Assembly (NCBI GenBank): GCA_937906345.1
Contig: CALCXY010000054.1
Coordinates: 1 to 35,676 of the forward strand
Source: Candidatus Woesearchaeota archaeon
Lineage (GTDB): Archaea > Nanobdellota > Nanobdellia > Woesearchaeales > CALCXY01
Reading direction: 5' to 3'
DNA length: 35,676 nucleotides
Shown: positions 8,054-14,942 of the stretch, one piece after another
Numbering within the stretch: position 1 is the first letter of the stretch
How the letters are laid out: each line of letters starts with the position of its first letter
Made by a program: the position numbers and the translations under genes
Notes under the pieces: model-generated
What the model was told of the DNA's origin: nothing
What the model saw: the letters and a program-made list of their open reading frames with translations, nothing else
Database searches by the model: none

Positions 8054-9278
8054 TTTGGTTTTTTATAGCATCTACTATTATTTCTTGATTGTTTTTCAAT
8101 ACTTTAGTTGCATTACTAGTTCCTATAATACAAGGAATATTAAGTTCTCTGCTTACAATAGCAGCGTGGCAGGATAAGCCTCCTTCATCTGTGATGATTG
8201 CTGTGGCTTTAGCCATTAAGGGAAGAAAATCAGGAGTTGTCATAGTAGTTACCAAAATATCTCCTTTATTAAAATTTAATTTATCTTTTGGAGAATGAAT
8301 TATTTTTACTTTACCCTTGGCTATTCCTTGACATGCAATAGTTCCTTTCATTATTTTTAAATCTGGTTTAGATTCAAAGGAATTAACAAGTGATTTTGCT
8401 TCATCTCCTGATATAATTATTAGTTTATTATCTATTTTACCAACAACAAAGCATTGCTGTCTTTTAACTAATTCCTCTCTAGAAACTAATGGTTTTTTCT
8501 GTTTAATAATTTGTTTTACTTCATTGACTGTTAATAAGAAAAACTCTTCTTTTGTTAAGCCAATTTTTTCAGCAAGAAAAATAGAGGTTTTATCAATGTG
8601 AAACCATAATTTTTGTGAGAGTTCTTTTATTCTGTTTCTTAAGAATATGCCTATTTGTAAACCAGTTATGAGATGCTCTTCATTTTTAGGGATACTAGGA
8701 ATTATTGTTTTTCTTATTTTTTGATTTACAATATCCTCATTTGTAACAGGCTCAATAATATTATAAAATGTTTTTAACCAAGGAAAATCATTTTTTGGAT
8801 CAGAAGAATCTGAAAAGGTATCAATATCTAATTCCTTAAATGGTTTAGCAAAATCATTTGCATTAATATTTTTTTTAATTAGTTCATTTTCACAATAATT
8901 TGTTAAAGGAACTGCAATGGTGTAATATTTTTGTATTTTTTTTAAAACATCTACATATAGTTTAAAATGTAAGAGACTAGGATTCATTAATAAATTTATA
9001 ACATTTTCTACTTTTATTGTTAATTGATCAAATTCATCCATTATTTTCAATGGAAATGATTTATCCTCTGTAAATGCTAAAGTAAATATACTTTCCCAAG
9101 GTAAGATTTCATATAATTTTACGTTGTGAATCCAAATAGAGTTTTTAATGTGAACTTTTATTGACTGAGTTAATTGGAGAGGAATTGTTTCTGCTTGTGT
9201 TAAAATGACTTTTGGTTGAAAGTGACCATTTCTTGTAACACGTTTTTCCCATTTAATAGACTTAAGCTTCTGCAGCAT
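8040..9278 (-). CDS. Phosphohistidine swivelling-domain protein without ATP-grasp domain, copy 3
   Basis: 412 aa. The C-terminus carries the PEP-utiliser mobile domain: KGTIACQGIAKGKVKIIHSP leads into TDEGGLSCHAAIVSRELNIP with the His at 371 and IIGT following. The N-terminal 290 residues are helical and unrecognised; they open with IKWEKRVTRNGHF, similar to copy 2. No ATP-grasp or TIM-barrel domain is visible. The ATG lies inside the end of the upstream HAD-like gene (17 bp overlap), so the two are probably translationally coupled. The tail (IKNQITTQ) lacks the usual final Gly-Ile-Val strand, so this copy is slightly shortened. The role is probably transfer of a phosphate between a donor protein and an unknown acceptor. 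Confidence 0.75.
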   Translation of the reverse strand: MLQKLKSIKWEKRVTRNGHFQPKVILTQAETIPLQLTQSIKVHIKNSIWIHNVKLYEILPWESIFTLAFTEDKSFPLKIMDEFDQLTIKVENVINLLMNPSLLHFKLYVDVLKKIQKYYTIAVPLTNYCENELIKKNINANDFAKPFKELDIDTFSDSSDPKNDFPWLKTFYNIIEPVTNEDIVNQKIRKTIIPSIPKNEEHLITGLQIGIFLRNRIKELSQKLWFHIDKTSIFLAEKIGLTKEEFFLLTVNEVKQIIKQKKPLVSREELVKRQQCFVVGKIDNKLIIISGDEAKSLVNSFESKPDLKIMKGTIACQGIAKGKVKIIHSPKDKLNFNKGDILVTTMTTPDFLPLMAKATAIITDEGGLSCHAAIVSRELNIPCIIGTSNATKVLKNNQEIIVDAIKNQITTQ

Positions 9279-9828
9279 CTGCTTCCACCTCTAAACTTTC
9301 AGCTCCTTCTCCTATTTCATCTATAGTTTCCTCTGCTTCGGTATAATCAGGATTGTTTGCATCAACATAGACAGCTTTATCTACTTCACCCTCAATAGCA
9401 GCGTCTATTTCTTCTTTAGAATCATTTACTACGATAATATATTCTAATCCTTCTTGATGTCTAATCATTCTGTAGGAATCTGGGTTCTTTTTATCTCCAA
9501 CACTCTTGGGATCTATGGCCCTTACACTCATATTGTTTAATTCAAAAGATTTCTCTATAAACTCTCTATGGCCGTTTGAATATACTAATACTTCTAAATC
9601 TGCATGTATTGATTTATTATATAATTCTTTAACACCCTCAAAGAAGATAGACTGGGTTTTTTCAATAGCTTTTTCGTTATTATTGTTTATTTCTTCTAGA
9701 AGTTTAGAACCTCCCCTATCATAATCAATTTTTCCATTATCGGTTTTTCCTATATATGATTCTATAAGAGAATCTAATCCATTCTTGCTTACTGCTGTTC
9801 CGTAAAAGTCTAAGATTAATGCATTCAT
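9262..9828 (-). CDS. HAD-superfamily-like hydrolase, dehalogenase-type motif I
   Basis: 188 aa. Motif I is LILDFYGTAV (nucleophile D7, with Y9 where phosphatases have the second Asp), motif II is LVYSNGH (S84), motif III is GDKKNP (K113 or K114), and motif IV is VVNDSKEE (D136). Tyr at the +2 position is typical of 2-haloacid dehalogenases, not of phosphatases, so the reaction is uncertain. Residues 12-75 would form a small helical cap. The last 30 residues are very acidic and Glu/Ala-rich. A TATA box (9856-9863) would start transcription within about 5 nt of the ATG. It overlaps the downstream swivel protein by 17 bp and is divergent from TrmB copy 3. Confidence 0.7.
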   Translation of the reverse strand: MNALILDFYGTAVSKNGLDSLIESYIGKTDNGKIDYDRGGSKLLEEINNNNEKAIEKTQSIFFEGVKELYNKSIHADLEVLVYSNGHREFIEKSFELNNMSVRAIDPKSVGDKKNPDSYRMIRHQEGLEYIIVVNDSKEEIDAAIEGEVDKAVYVDANNPDYTEAEETIDEIGEGAESLEVEADAAEA

Positions 9829-9855
9829 TTTACTGATTAGTAATAACTCCTAGAG

Positions 9856-9863
9856 TATATTAA
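9856..9863 (-). promoter_or_regulatory. TATA box for the HAD/swivel operon
   Basis: Minus-strand TTAATATA, predicted transcription start about 5 nt upstream of the ATG at 9828. Confidence 0.45.
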
Positions 9864-9869
9864 CTTTTA

Positions 9870-9887
9870 TTCTCCTTTTTTGGAGAA
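9870..9887. promoter_or_regulatory. Candidate operator, TTCTCC-N6-GGAGAA
   Basis: Perfect inverted repeat with six-base arms around a T6 spacer, 3 bp upstream of the TATA box of TrmB copy 3 and 6 bp from the oppositely directed TATA box. Nearly the same sequence is present at 1505-1522. A regulator bound here could block both promoters. Confidence 0.55.
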
Positions 9888-9890
9888 AGA

Positions 9891-9898
9891 TTTAAATA
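9891..9898 (+). promoter_or_regulatory. TATA box for TrmB copy 3
   Basis: TTTAAATA centred 26 bp before the ATG at 9921; predicts a leaderless message. Confidence 0.6.
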
Positions 9899-9920
9899 AT
9901 ATCTATTATTTATAAAGAAA

Positions 9921-10664
9921 ATGGGAGAATTTGATGCTTTACGTGAGTTAGGGCTTACTCAAGCTCAAAGTAAGGTCTATTTAGGTTTATTGACCTTAGG
10001 AGAGACAACTAGTGGGCCATTGATTCAAGAATCAGGTTTGCAGAACTCAGTGGTTTATAATGCTTTGAATCAATTAATAGAATTAGGGTTAGTGAGCTTT
10101 ATTCTCAAAGGGAAAAGAAAACATTTTTCAGCTGTAAATCCTCAAATGTTAATTGAATTAGCTGAGAAACAAAAACAGAACATTGAGAAAATTGTACCTC
10201 AACTTATTGCTAAACAAACTCTCACGAAACAAAAACAAGAAGCTCAAGTTTTTATTGGTTGGAAAGGATTGTATAATGCATTTAATAAAATATTAGAGAT
10301 TTTACCAAAAGGTTCTGAATATATTGGTTTTGCAGCCGGATTTGAAGACCAATATACAGAAGAGGCAAAAAGGTTCTTTAGAGAATTTCAAAAAAAAAGG
10401 GCGTTGATGAAGTATAATGTGAAATTAATTGTTAATGAAGAAGCTCGTAAACAAGTAGAAAAGTATAAGTATTATGGAAAATTTGGCAAGCCTGAATATA
10501 AATTTGTAGATGGAATAGCTCCTGTTGGTGTGATTATCTTTAAAGATCATGTGTTGAATGTTGGTTTTGAGGGAGAACCTGTATCTGTGTTAATTACTTC
10601 AGAGGCAATAGCTTCAAGTTATAGAAGATTTTTTTATAAAATGTGGGAGATTGGGAGGGATTAA
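9921..10664 (+). CDS. TrmB-like transcriptional regulator, copy 3
   Basis: 247 aa. The N-terminal winged helix (LRELGLTQAQSKVYLGLLTL, recognition helix near NSVVYNALNQLIELG) is paralogous to the regulators at 1564 and 3859 but more diverged, and the C-terminal domain is only distantly alike (it lacks the GDxWW motif). A charged, Gln/Lys-rich linker helix spans about 75-105. It is divergent from the HAD/swivel operon with a perfect inverted repeat between them. Its stop overlaps the stop of gatB by four bases (convergent). Control of the divergent operon and of itself is inferred from the arrangement. Confidence 0.83.
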   Translation: MGEFDALRELGLTQAQSKVYLGLLTLGETTSGPLIQESGLQNSVVYNALNQLIELGLVSFILKGKRKHFSAVNPQMLIELAEKQKQNIEKIVPQLIAKQTLTKQKQEAQVFIGWKGLYNAFNKILEILPKGSEYIGFAAGFEDQYTEEAKRFFREFQKKRALMKYNVKLIVNEEARKQVEKYKYYGKFGKPEYKFVDGIAPVGVIIFKDHVLNVGFEGEPVSVLITSEAIASSYRRFFYKMWEIGRD

Positions 10665-12061
10665 TTAAGAAGTTTCTTTAGAATACCATTAACCTCATTG
10701 GGAGTTGCTTGGCCTTTGGTTTTTCTCATGACTTGGCCTGTTAAGAAATGTAAAGCTTTCTCATTACCTGATTTGAAGTCATTAACAGCATCAGGGTTTT
10801 CTTTAATAGCTTCTTGGCAGAATTTTTCAATTGATCCTGAGTCTGATACTGCTCCAAGATTATTATCTTTAACATATTTTTCAATGTCAAAGGGTTTTAC
10901 AATGAAAGATTCTAATATTTTTTGAGCTGTTGTGTCTGTTATTGTTTTTTTCTCTATTAATTTTAATAATTTGAAAAAGTTTTCCTCATCAAAATCAATG
11001 TCTTTTAGTTTTTTCTTGTTATAATTTAAAACACGGTTAAGCTCTCTTCTAATCCACTTAGCAGCGAGGTCTGCTGGGACTTTTTTAGATGCTTTTTCTA
11101 ATAATTCAGATAATGCTTTATCAGTTGAGATAACTTTCGCTGTATCTTCTGCTATGTTTAATGTATCCATAAATTTATTTAGTTTTTCTTCTGCTAATTC
11201 TGGTAAGGACTCTTTTGTTGACTTAATCATCTCATCTGTTATTTGAGTAATTGTAAGATCTGGATCAATAATGTAGCCGTATTCTTCTTCAGTTTCTTTT
11301 TCTCTTAGCATAGAAGTGATTTGTTTTTCAGAATCCCAAGATCGAGTATGTTGTTTTGATTTTTTTCCTTCTTTTAGTTCTTCACGTTGACGAGATAATT
11401 CATACTCAATAGCTTTTTGAATTTCTTTAAATCCTGTAACGTTTTTAATTTCAACTCTTGGATAGGGTTTAATGTTAACATTCACATCTGCTTTTATGAT
11501 GCATTTATTTATATCAAATATCTCTAAATATTCTAATAGAGTAATTAGTTTTTTCATAAATGCTCTTGCTTCTTCTGCAGAGTGCATATCAGGTTCTGTA
11601 ACAATTTCAACAAGAGGATTACCAGACCTATTATAATCAACTAACACATACGGACTTTTTTCCATATTTCCAATATGTGCTAATGATGCTGGATCTTCTT
11701 CCATGTGGATTCTAATGAGATTGATTGTTTTAGATTTGTCAAGTATAATTTGACCTTTGTCTCCTAATGGAATTTCATATTGGGTAATTTGATAATTTTT
11801 AGACATATCAGGATAAAAATATGATTTTCTGCTGAAAATAAGTTCTGGTGAGATTTTGCAATTTGCTGCAAGGCACAATTTAAGAGCGTGTTCTACTGCT
11901 TTCTTGTTTAAAACTGGTTTTGATCCTGGCATTCCAATGCACGTTGGGCATGTTCTTGAATTTGGTTCATCAGAGCCTTGCGTAGGGCAAGAGCAGAACA
12001 GTTTTGTAGCTGTATCTAATTGAACATGAATCTCTAATCCAATTAATATTTTTTCTGCCAT
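10661..12061 (-). CDS. gatB: Asp/Glu-tRNA amidotransferase subunit B
   Basis: 466 aa, normal for GatB. The N-terminus IGLEIHVQLDTATKLFCSC and the following RTCPTCIGMPGSKPVLN are the GatB catalytic-domain signature, including Cys residues of the zinc site. YNRSGNPLVEIVTEPDM is the conserved kinase-active-site region. The C-terminal 120 residues are the helical YqeY-like tail that grips tRNA. GatB activates the side-chain carboxylate of mischarged Asp-tRNA(Asn) (or Glu-tRNA(Gln)) with ATP and amidates it with ammonia supplied by GatA. It is the last gene of gatC-gatA-gatB, one base after gatA. In archaea GatCAB normally serves Asn because GatDE makes Gln-tRNA. Confidence 0.96.
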   Translation of the reverse strand: MAEKILIGLEIHVQLDTATKLFCSCPTQGSDEPNSRTCPTCIGMPGSKPVLNKKAVEHALKLCLAANCKISPELIFSRKSYFYPDMSKNYQITQYEIPLGDKGQIILDKSKTINLIRIHMEEDPASLAHIGNMEKSPYVLVDYNRSGNPLVEIVTEPDMHSAEEARAFMKKLITLLEYLEIFDINKCIIKADVNVNIKPYPRVEIKNVTGFKEIQKAIEYELSRQREELKEGKKSKQHTRSWDSEKQITSMLREKETEEEYGYIIDPDLTITQITDEMIKSTKESLPELAEEKLNKFMDTLNIAEDTAKVISTDKALSELLEKASKKVPADLAAKWIRRELNRVLNYNKKKLKDIDFDEENFFKLLKLIEKKTITDTTAQKILESFIVKPFDIEKYVKDNNLGAVSDSGSIEKFCQEAIKENPDAVNDFKSGNEKALHFLTGQVMRKTKGQATPNEVNGILKKLLN

Positions 12062-12062
12062 C

Positions 12063-13457
12063 TTACACTTTTTCTATTATTTTTGCAGCTTCAAGTAAAG
12101 CAGGTTCATTATTATGATCTGCTATGAGCATTAAACCAACTGGCATGCCATCTTTTTCTCCAATAGTAACATTCATGTGAGGTAAACCTGCAAGATTTGG
12201 CCCTACTGTCATAATATCCATCATATAATTTTGTAATGGTGATAATTTATCAATTTCCTCAAATTTTGGAGCAACAATTGGCATTGTAGGGGAAGCTAAC
12301 ACTTCATAGGTTTTGAATAATTTTTTGTATTCCTCAATAATTTTTGTTCTCACTTTAGTTGCTTTGAGGTAAAATGCGTCTCTATAACCTGCCATTCTTG
12401 CAAAAGTGCCTATAATGATTCTTCTTTTTGCTTCTTCATTGAAATGTTTAGATCTCACGTGAGAAAAATAGTGATTAAAATTACCTTTCAAAGGCTCATG
12501 TTGGCCGTAACGCATACCACAATATTTTGAAAGGTTTGTTGAGGCTTCAGCCATTGCTAAAAGATAATATGTTGAGACTCCATATTTTTGTGTAATTGGT
12601 AAAGAAACTTGAGCATGTTTAATATCTGATTCATCAACAACATTAAGGAGCATGTCTTTAATTTTAGGATCTGTCCCTTTTCCAAGAGATTCTTTAACAA
12701 TTCCTAAATGAAGATTTTTTAAGTCAATTGTTTTTTGAGAAGTTCTGGTTGGTAGAGATGTGGAGTCTTTTGGATCATGTCCTGATATGATATTTAAAAG
12801 TAATTCCACATCTTCAATTGTTTTTCCCATTGGACCTATTTTGTCAAGAGAATTTCCGTAATCCATTAAACCATACCTGGAAACTTTACCATATGTTGGG
12901 CAGAGTGCATTTACACCACAAAATGAACCAGGAGCTACAATTGAGCCTCCTGTAGATTCACCTAATGAAAGATGAGGATATTGAGATAATTGAGTAATTC
13001 CAGCAGAGCCGCCAGAAGATCCTCCACATGCCCTGGTTTTATCAAAAGGATTTAAGGGAATTTGCATACCTAATCCTACGTTTGTGGCAAAGGATCCAAA
13101 ACCAAACGTGTCTTGTGAGGTTTTACCAATAATAATAGCTCCTTCTTTTTTTATTTTCTCAATAACTGTTGCATCAAAAAGAGGTTTGTATCCTGTTAAT
13201 ATTCTCGAACCTGCTGTAGATTCTACATCTTTTACACAAATAGCATCTTTAATACTAACTGGGATGCCAGCTAATTTTCCTTTAGGATTTTTTTGGATAA
13301 CTTTTGCTTGTTGTTTTGCTAAAGATTCACTGATTATGTTGAAGTAATTGTATTCTTTGTTAATCTTTTTAGCTTCATCTAGAACTTTAGCAGTATGCTC
13401 AACTACATCAATCTCTCCTGAATGCACTTTTTTAACAAAACTTGAAACTGAAACCAT
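12063..13457 (-). CDS. gatA: Asp/Glu-tRNA amidotransferase subunit A
   Basis: 464 aa, an amidase-signature enzyme that releases ammonia from glutamine or asparagine and channels it to GatB. The catalytic triad is visible: Lys70 in GIPVSIKDAICV, the cis-Ser in CGGSSGGSAG (S148) and the nucleophile Ser172 in ESTGGSIVAP. The MLIADHNNEPALLEAAKIIE tail matches the family C-terminus. It lies 3 bp after gatC and 1 bp before gatB, so the three are one transcript. Nothing is truncated. Confidence 0.96.
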   Translation of the reverse strand: MVSVSSFVKKVHSGEIDVVEHTAKVLDEAKKINKEYNYFNIISESLAKQQAKVIQKNPKGKLAGIPVSIKDAICVKDVESTAGSRILTGYKPLFDATVIEKIKKEGAIIIGKTSQDTFGFGSFATNVGLGMQIPLNPFDKTRACGGSSGGSAGITQLSQYPHLSLGESTGGSIVAPGSFCGVNALCPTYGKVSRYGLMDYGNSLDKIGPMGKTIEDVELLLNIISGHDPKDSTSLPTRTSQKTIDLKNLHLGIVKESLGKGTDPKIKDMLLNVVDESDIKHAQVSLPITQKYGVSTYYLLAMAEASTNLSKYCGMRYGQHEPLKGNFNHYFSHVRSKHFNEEAKRRIIIGTFARMAGYRDAFYLKATKVRTKIIEEYKKLFKTYEVLASPTMPIVAPKFEEIDKLSPLQNYMMDIMTVGPNLAGLPHMNVTIGEKDGMPVGLMLIADHNNEPALLEAAKIIEKV

Positions 13458-13460
13458 TTT

Positions 13461-13745
13461 TCATACAGCTTTAGGGCCTTTAAAGTAATTATCTTTTTTA
13501 TGTTCTGTAAGTGAAAGAGCTTGTTTTTGTGTTAAGCATTTAGAGGGTTTATCTTCTCTTAAGGCATTTTTTAATTCTACTGGTTGAAATGAAGAACTAG
13601 TAGATTTTGTATCTACTTTACTAATATCAGAAAATGCACTAATTACTTGCTTTAATTCTGGAAGGAATTTTTTTATTTCCTCTTTTGTAAGCTTAAGTCG
13701 TGCAACTTCTGCTACATGTTCAATTAATTCTTTATCTATTTTCAT
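13461..13745 (-). CDS. gatC: Asp/Glu-tRNA amidotransferase subunit C
   Basis: 94 aa, typical GatC length. The N-terminus (ELIEHVAEVARLKLTKEEIK) is the conserved GatC helix and the C-terminal half is the extended belt that ties GatA to GatB. It is the first gene of the gatCAB operon. A TATA box 26 bp upstream of the ATG predicts a leaderless message. Confidence 0.92.
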   Translation of the reverse strand: MKIDKELIEHVAEVARLKLTKEEIKKFLPELKQVISAFSDISKVDTKSTSSSFQPVELKNALREDKPSKCLTQKQALSLTEHKKDNYFKGPKAV

Positions 13746-13768
13746 GTAATTGAGTGAGGGATAGTGGT

Positions 13769-13778
13769 ATAAATATAT
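13769..13778 (-). promoter_or_regulatory. TATA box for gatCAB
   Basis: The plus-strand sequence TATAAATATA reads TATATTTATA on the minus strand, centred 26-28 bp before the gatC ATG. It is nearly symmetrical, but the plus-strand gene has a better-placed box at 13819-13829. Confidence 0.55.
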
Positions 13779-13852
13779 TGTGGTTTGCTGTTCTCAATTA
13801 TATCTTCTTCTCTATAGAAATTATTAAATATTGGAAAAGTTATATCTTTCCT

Positions 13853-14254
13853 ATGGCAGAGAATGTCCAGCCTAGAAATACTGTAGAGAGAGTAGATAGA
13901 ACTTCAATCCAGGATCAATTTTTTAAAATTTTGGATAAACATCCTATAAAAACTTTAGGAGGATTCTCTATTCTGGCATGTCTTGTGATGAATTCAATAT
14001 GGCACAATTCAACTAACCCTCAGGATGCAGGAGCACTTATAGGAATGTATGATGCACTTGTAACTCCAATAAATGCTTTACTTCATATTTTTTCTAGCGG
14101 AAAATATTCCATTGCTTCAGATGGAGATGGATTTATTCGGAATGATCAATATACAAGGGCTTATAAGGGAGGTCTTTACATAGGAATGGTTTATCCTCTT
14201 TTCTATATTGCATCATTGGTGAGTAAGCCTAGCGAACAACAGGATACACCTTAG
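13853..14254 (+). CDS. Small membrane protein of unknown function
   Basis: 133 aa from the chosen start. The frame is open 33 codons further upstream (to 13754), but that extension would cross the gatC promoter, while an ATTATTAAATA box at 13819-13829 lies 26-28 bp before the ATG at 13853, where the protein starts MAENVQPRN. Two hydrophobic stretches follow (about residues 33-51 and 103-121), with a polar middle. I recognise no family. It is convergent with the glycosyltransferase gene (26 bp overlap at the 3' ends). Confidence 0.55.
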   Translation: MAENVQPRNTVERVDRTSIQDQFFKILDKHPIKTLGGFSILACLVMNSIWHNSTNPQDAGALIGMYDALVTPINALLHIFSSGKYSIASDGDGFIRNDQYTRAYKGGLYIGMVYPLFYIASLVSKPSEQQDTP

Positions 14255-14912
14255 ACCTTTTTCCAAATAAATTTTTCCAGAATTCTACAAACCAAAACAA
14301 AACAGGTTTAATGTAACCTAATTTTTGATATCTTCTCATAGATTCAGTTACTATTGTTTTTTTTATATATTGAAAAGGATTTAGTTTTGCAGCTGCACGA
14401 ATAAAGTAACCATCTTCGTGAAAGGGTAAATCTTCTCTAAATCCTTTAATTTTTTCAAAAATTTCTTTGTGCGTGATAATTATTCCATTAGAGGTTTTTC
14501 TTAAACCAGAGGTGATATACAATTCCTTAGCTAAAAGGATAAGATTTGGTAAGAATGTGTTGATATCAGGAACTGCTTTAACTGTTGCAGATGAATATTG
14601 AGATGTGAAGTCTTTATTAATTATTTCAAGAAGATCTTGAGGGATTATTGTATCAGCATCTAAAAATATTAATATTTTTCCTTGAGCAATAGATGCACCT
14701 TTATTCCTAGCAATAGATGCTCTTCTTGCTTGTATTGAAAGAAATTTAATGTTTTTGTATTTTTTAACAACATCTAAAGTGTTATCAGTGCACGCATCTA
14801 AGATAACAATGACTTCAAAATCTTTGAATGAGGATGAGAAAACAGCATCTAGTGTTTTTTTTAAGTATTTTTCTTCATTACACGCTGGGATAATAATTGA
14901 GATTTTTGGCAT
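14229..14912 (-). CDS. Family 2 glycosyltransferase
   Basis: 227 aa. GT-A fold signatures: an N-terminal SIIIPACNEEKYL strand, VILDACTDNT (nucleotide-sugar contact), ARNKGASIAQG, and the metal-binding DAD in ILIFLDADTIIP. The HEDGYF acidic motif near residue 165 fits the catalytic-base region. A hydrophobic segment near the C-terminus (LGYIKPVLFWFVEFW) may lie against the membrane. It would add a sugar to a lipid or protein carrier; the substrate cannot be read from the sequence. A TATA box at 14932-14942 lies 26 bp before the ATG, so it has its own promoter despite following aspS by only 30 bp. Confidence 0.85.
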   Translation of the reverse strand: MPKISIIIPACNEEKYLKKTLDAVFSSSFKDFEVIVILDACTDNTLDVVKKYKNIKFLSIQARRASIARNKGASIAQGKILIFLDADTIIPQDLLEIINKDFTSQYSSATVKAVPDINTFLPNLILLAKELYITSGLRKTSNGIIITHKEIFEKIKGFREDLPFHEDGYFIRAAAKLNPFQYIKKTIVTESMRRYQKLGYIKPVLFWFVEFWKNLFGKRSKVYPVVR

Positions 14913-14942
14913 AACTCAAAGAACATCAGTTGATTTATAATG

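Noticed and set aside
13754-13852. N-terminal extension of the small membrane protein
   Set aside because: It would overlap the gatC promoter region, and a TATA box 26-28 bp before the ATG at 13853 supports the shorter form.
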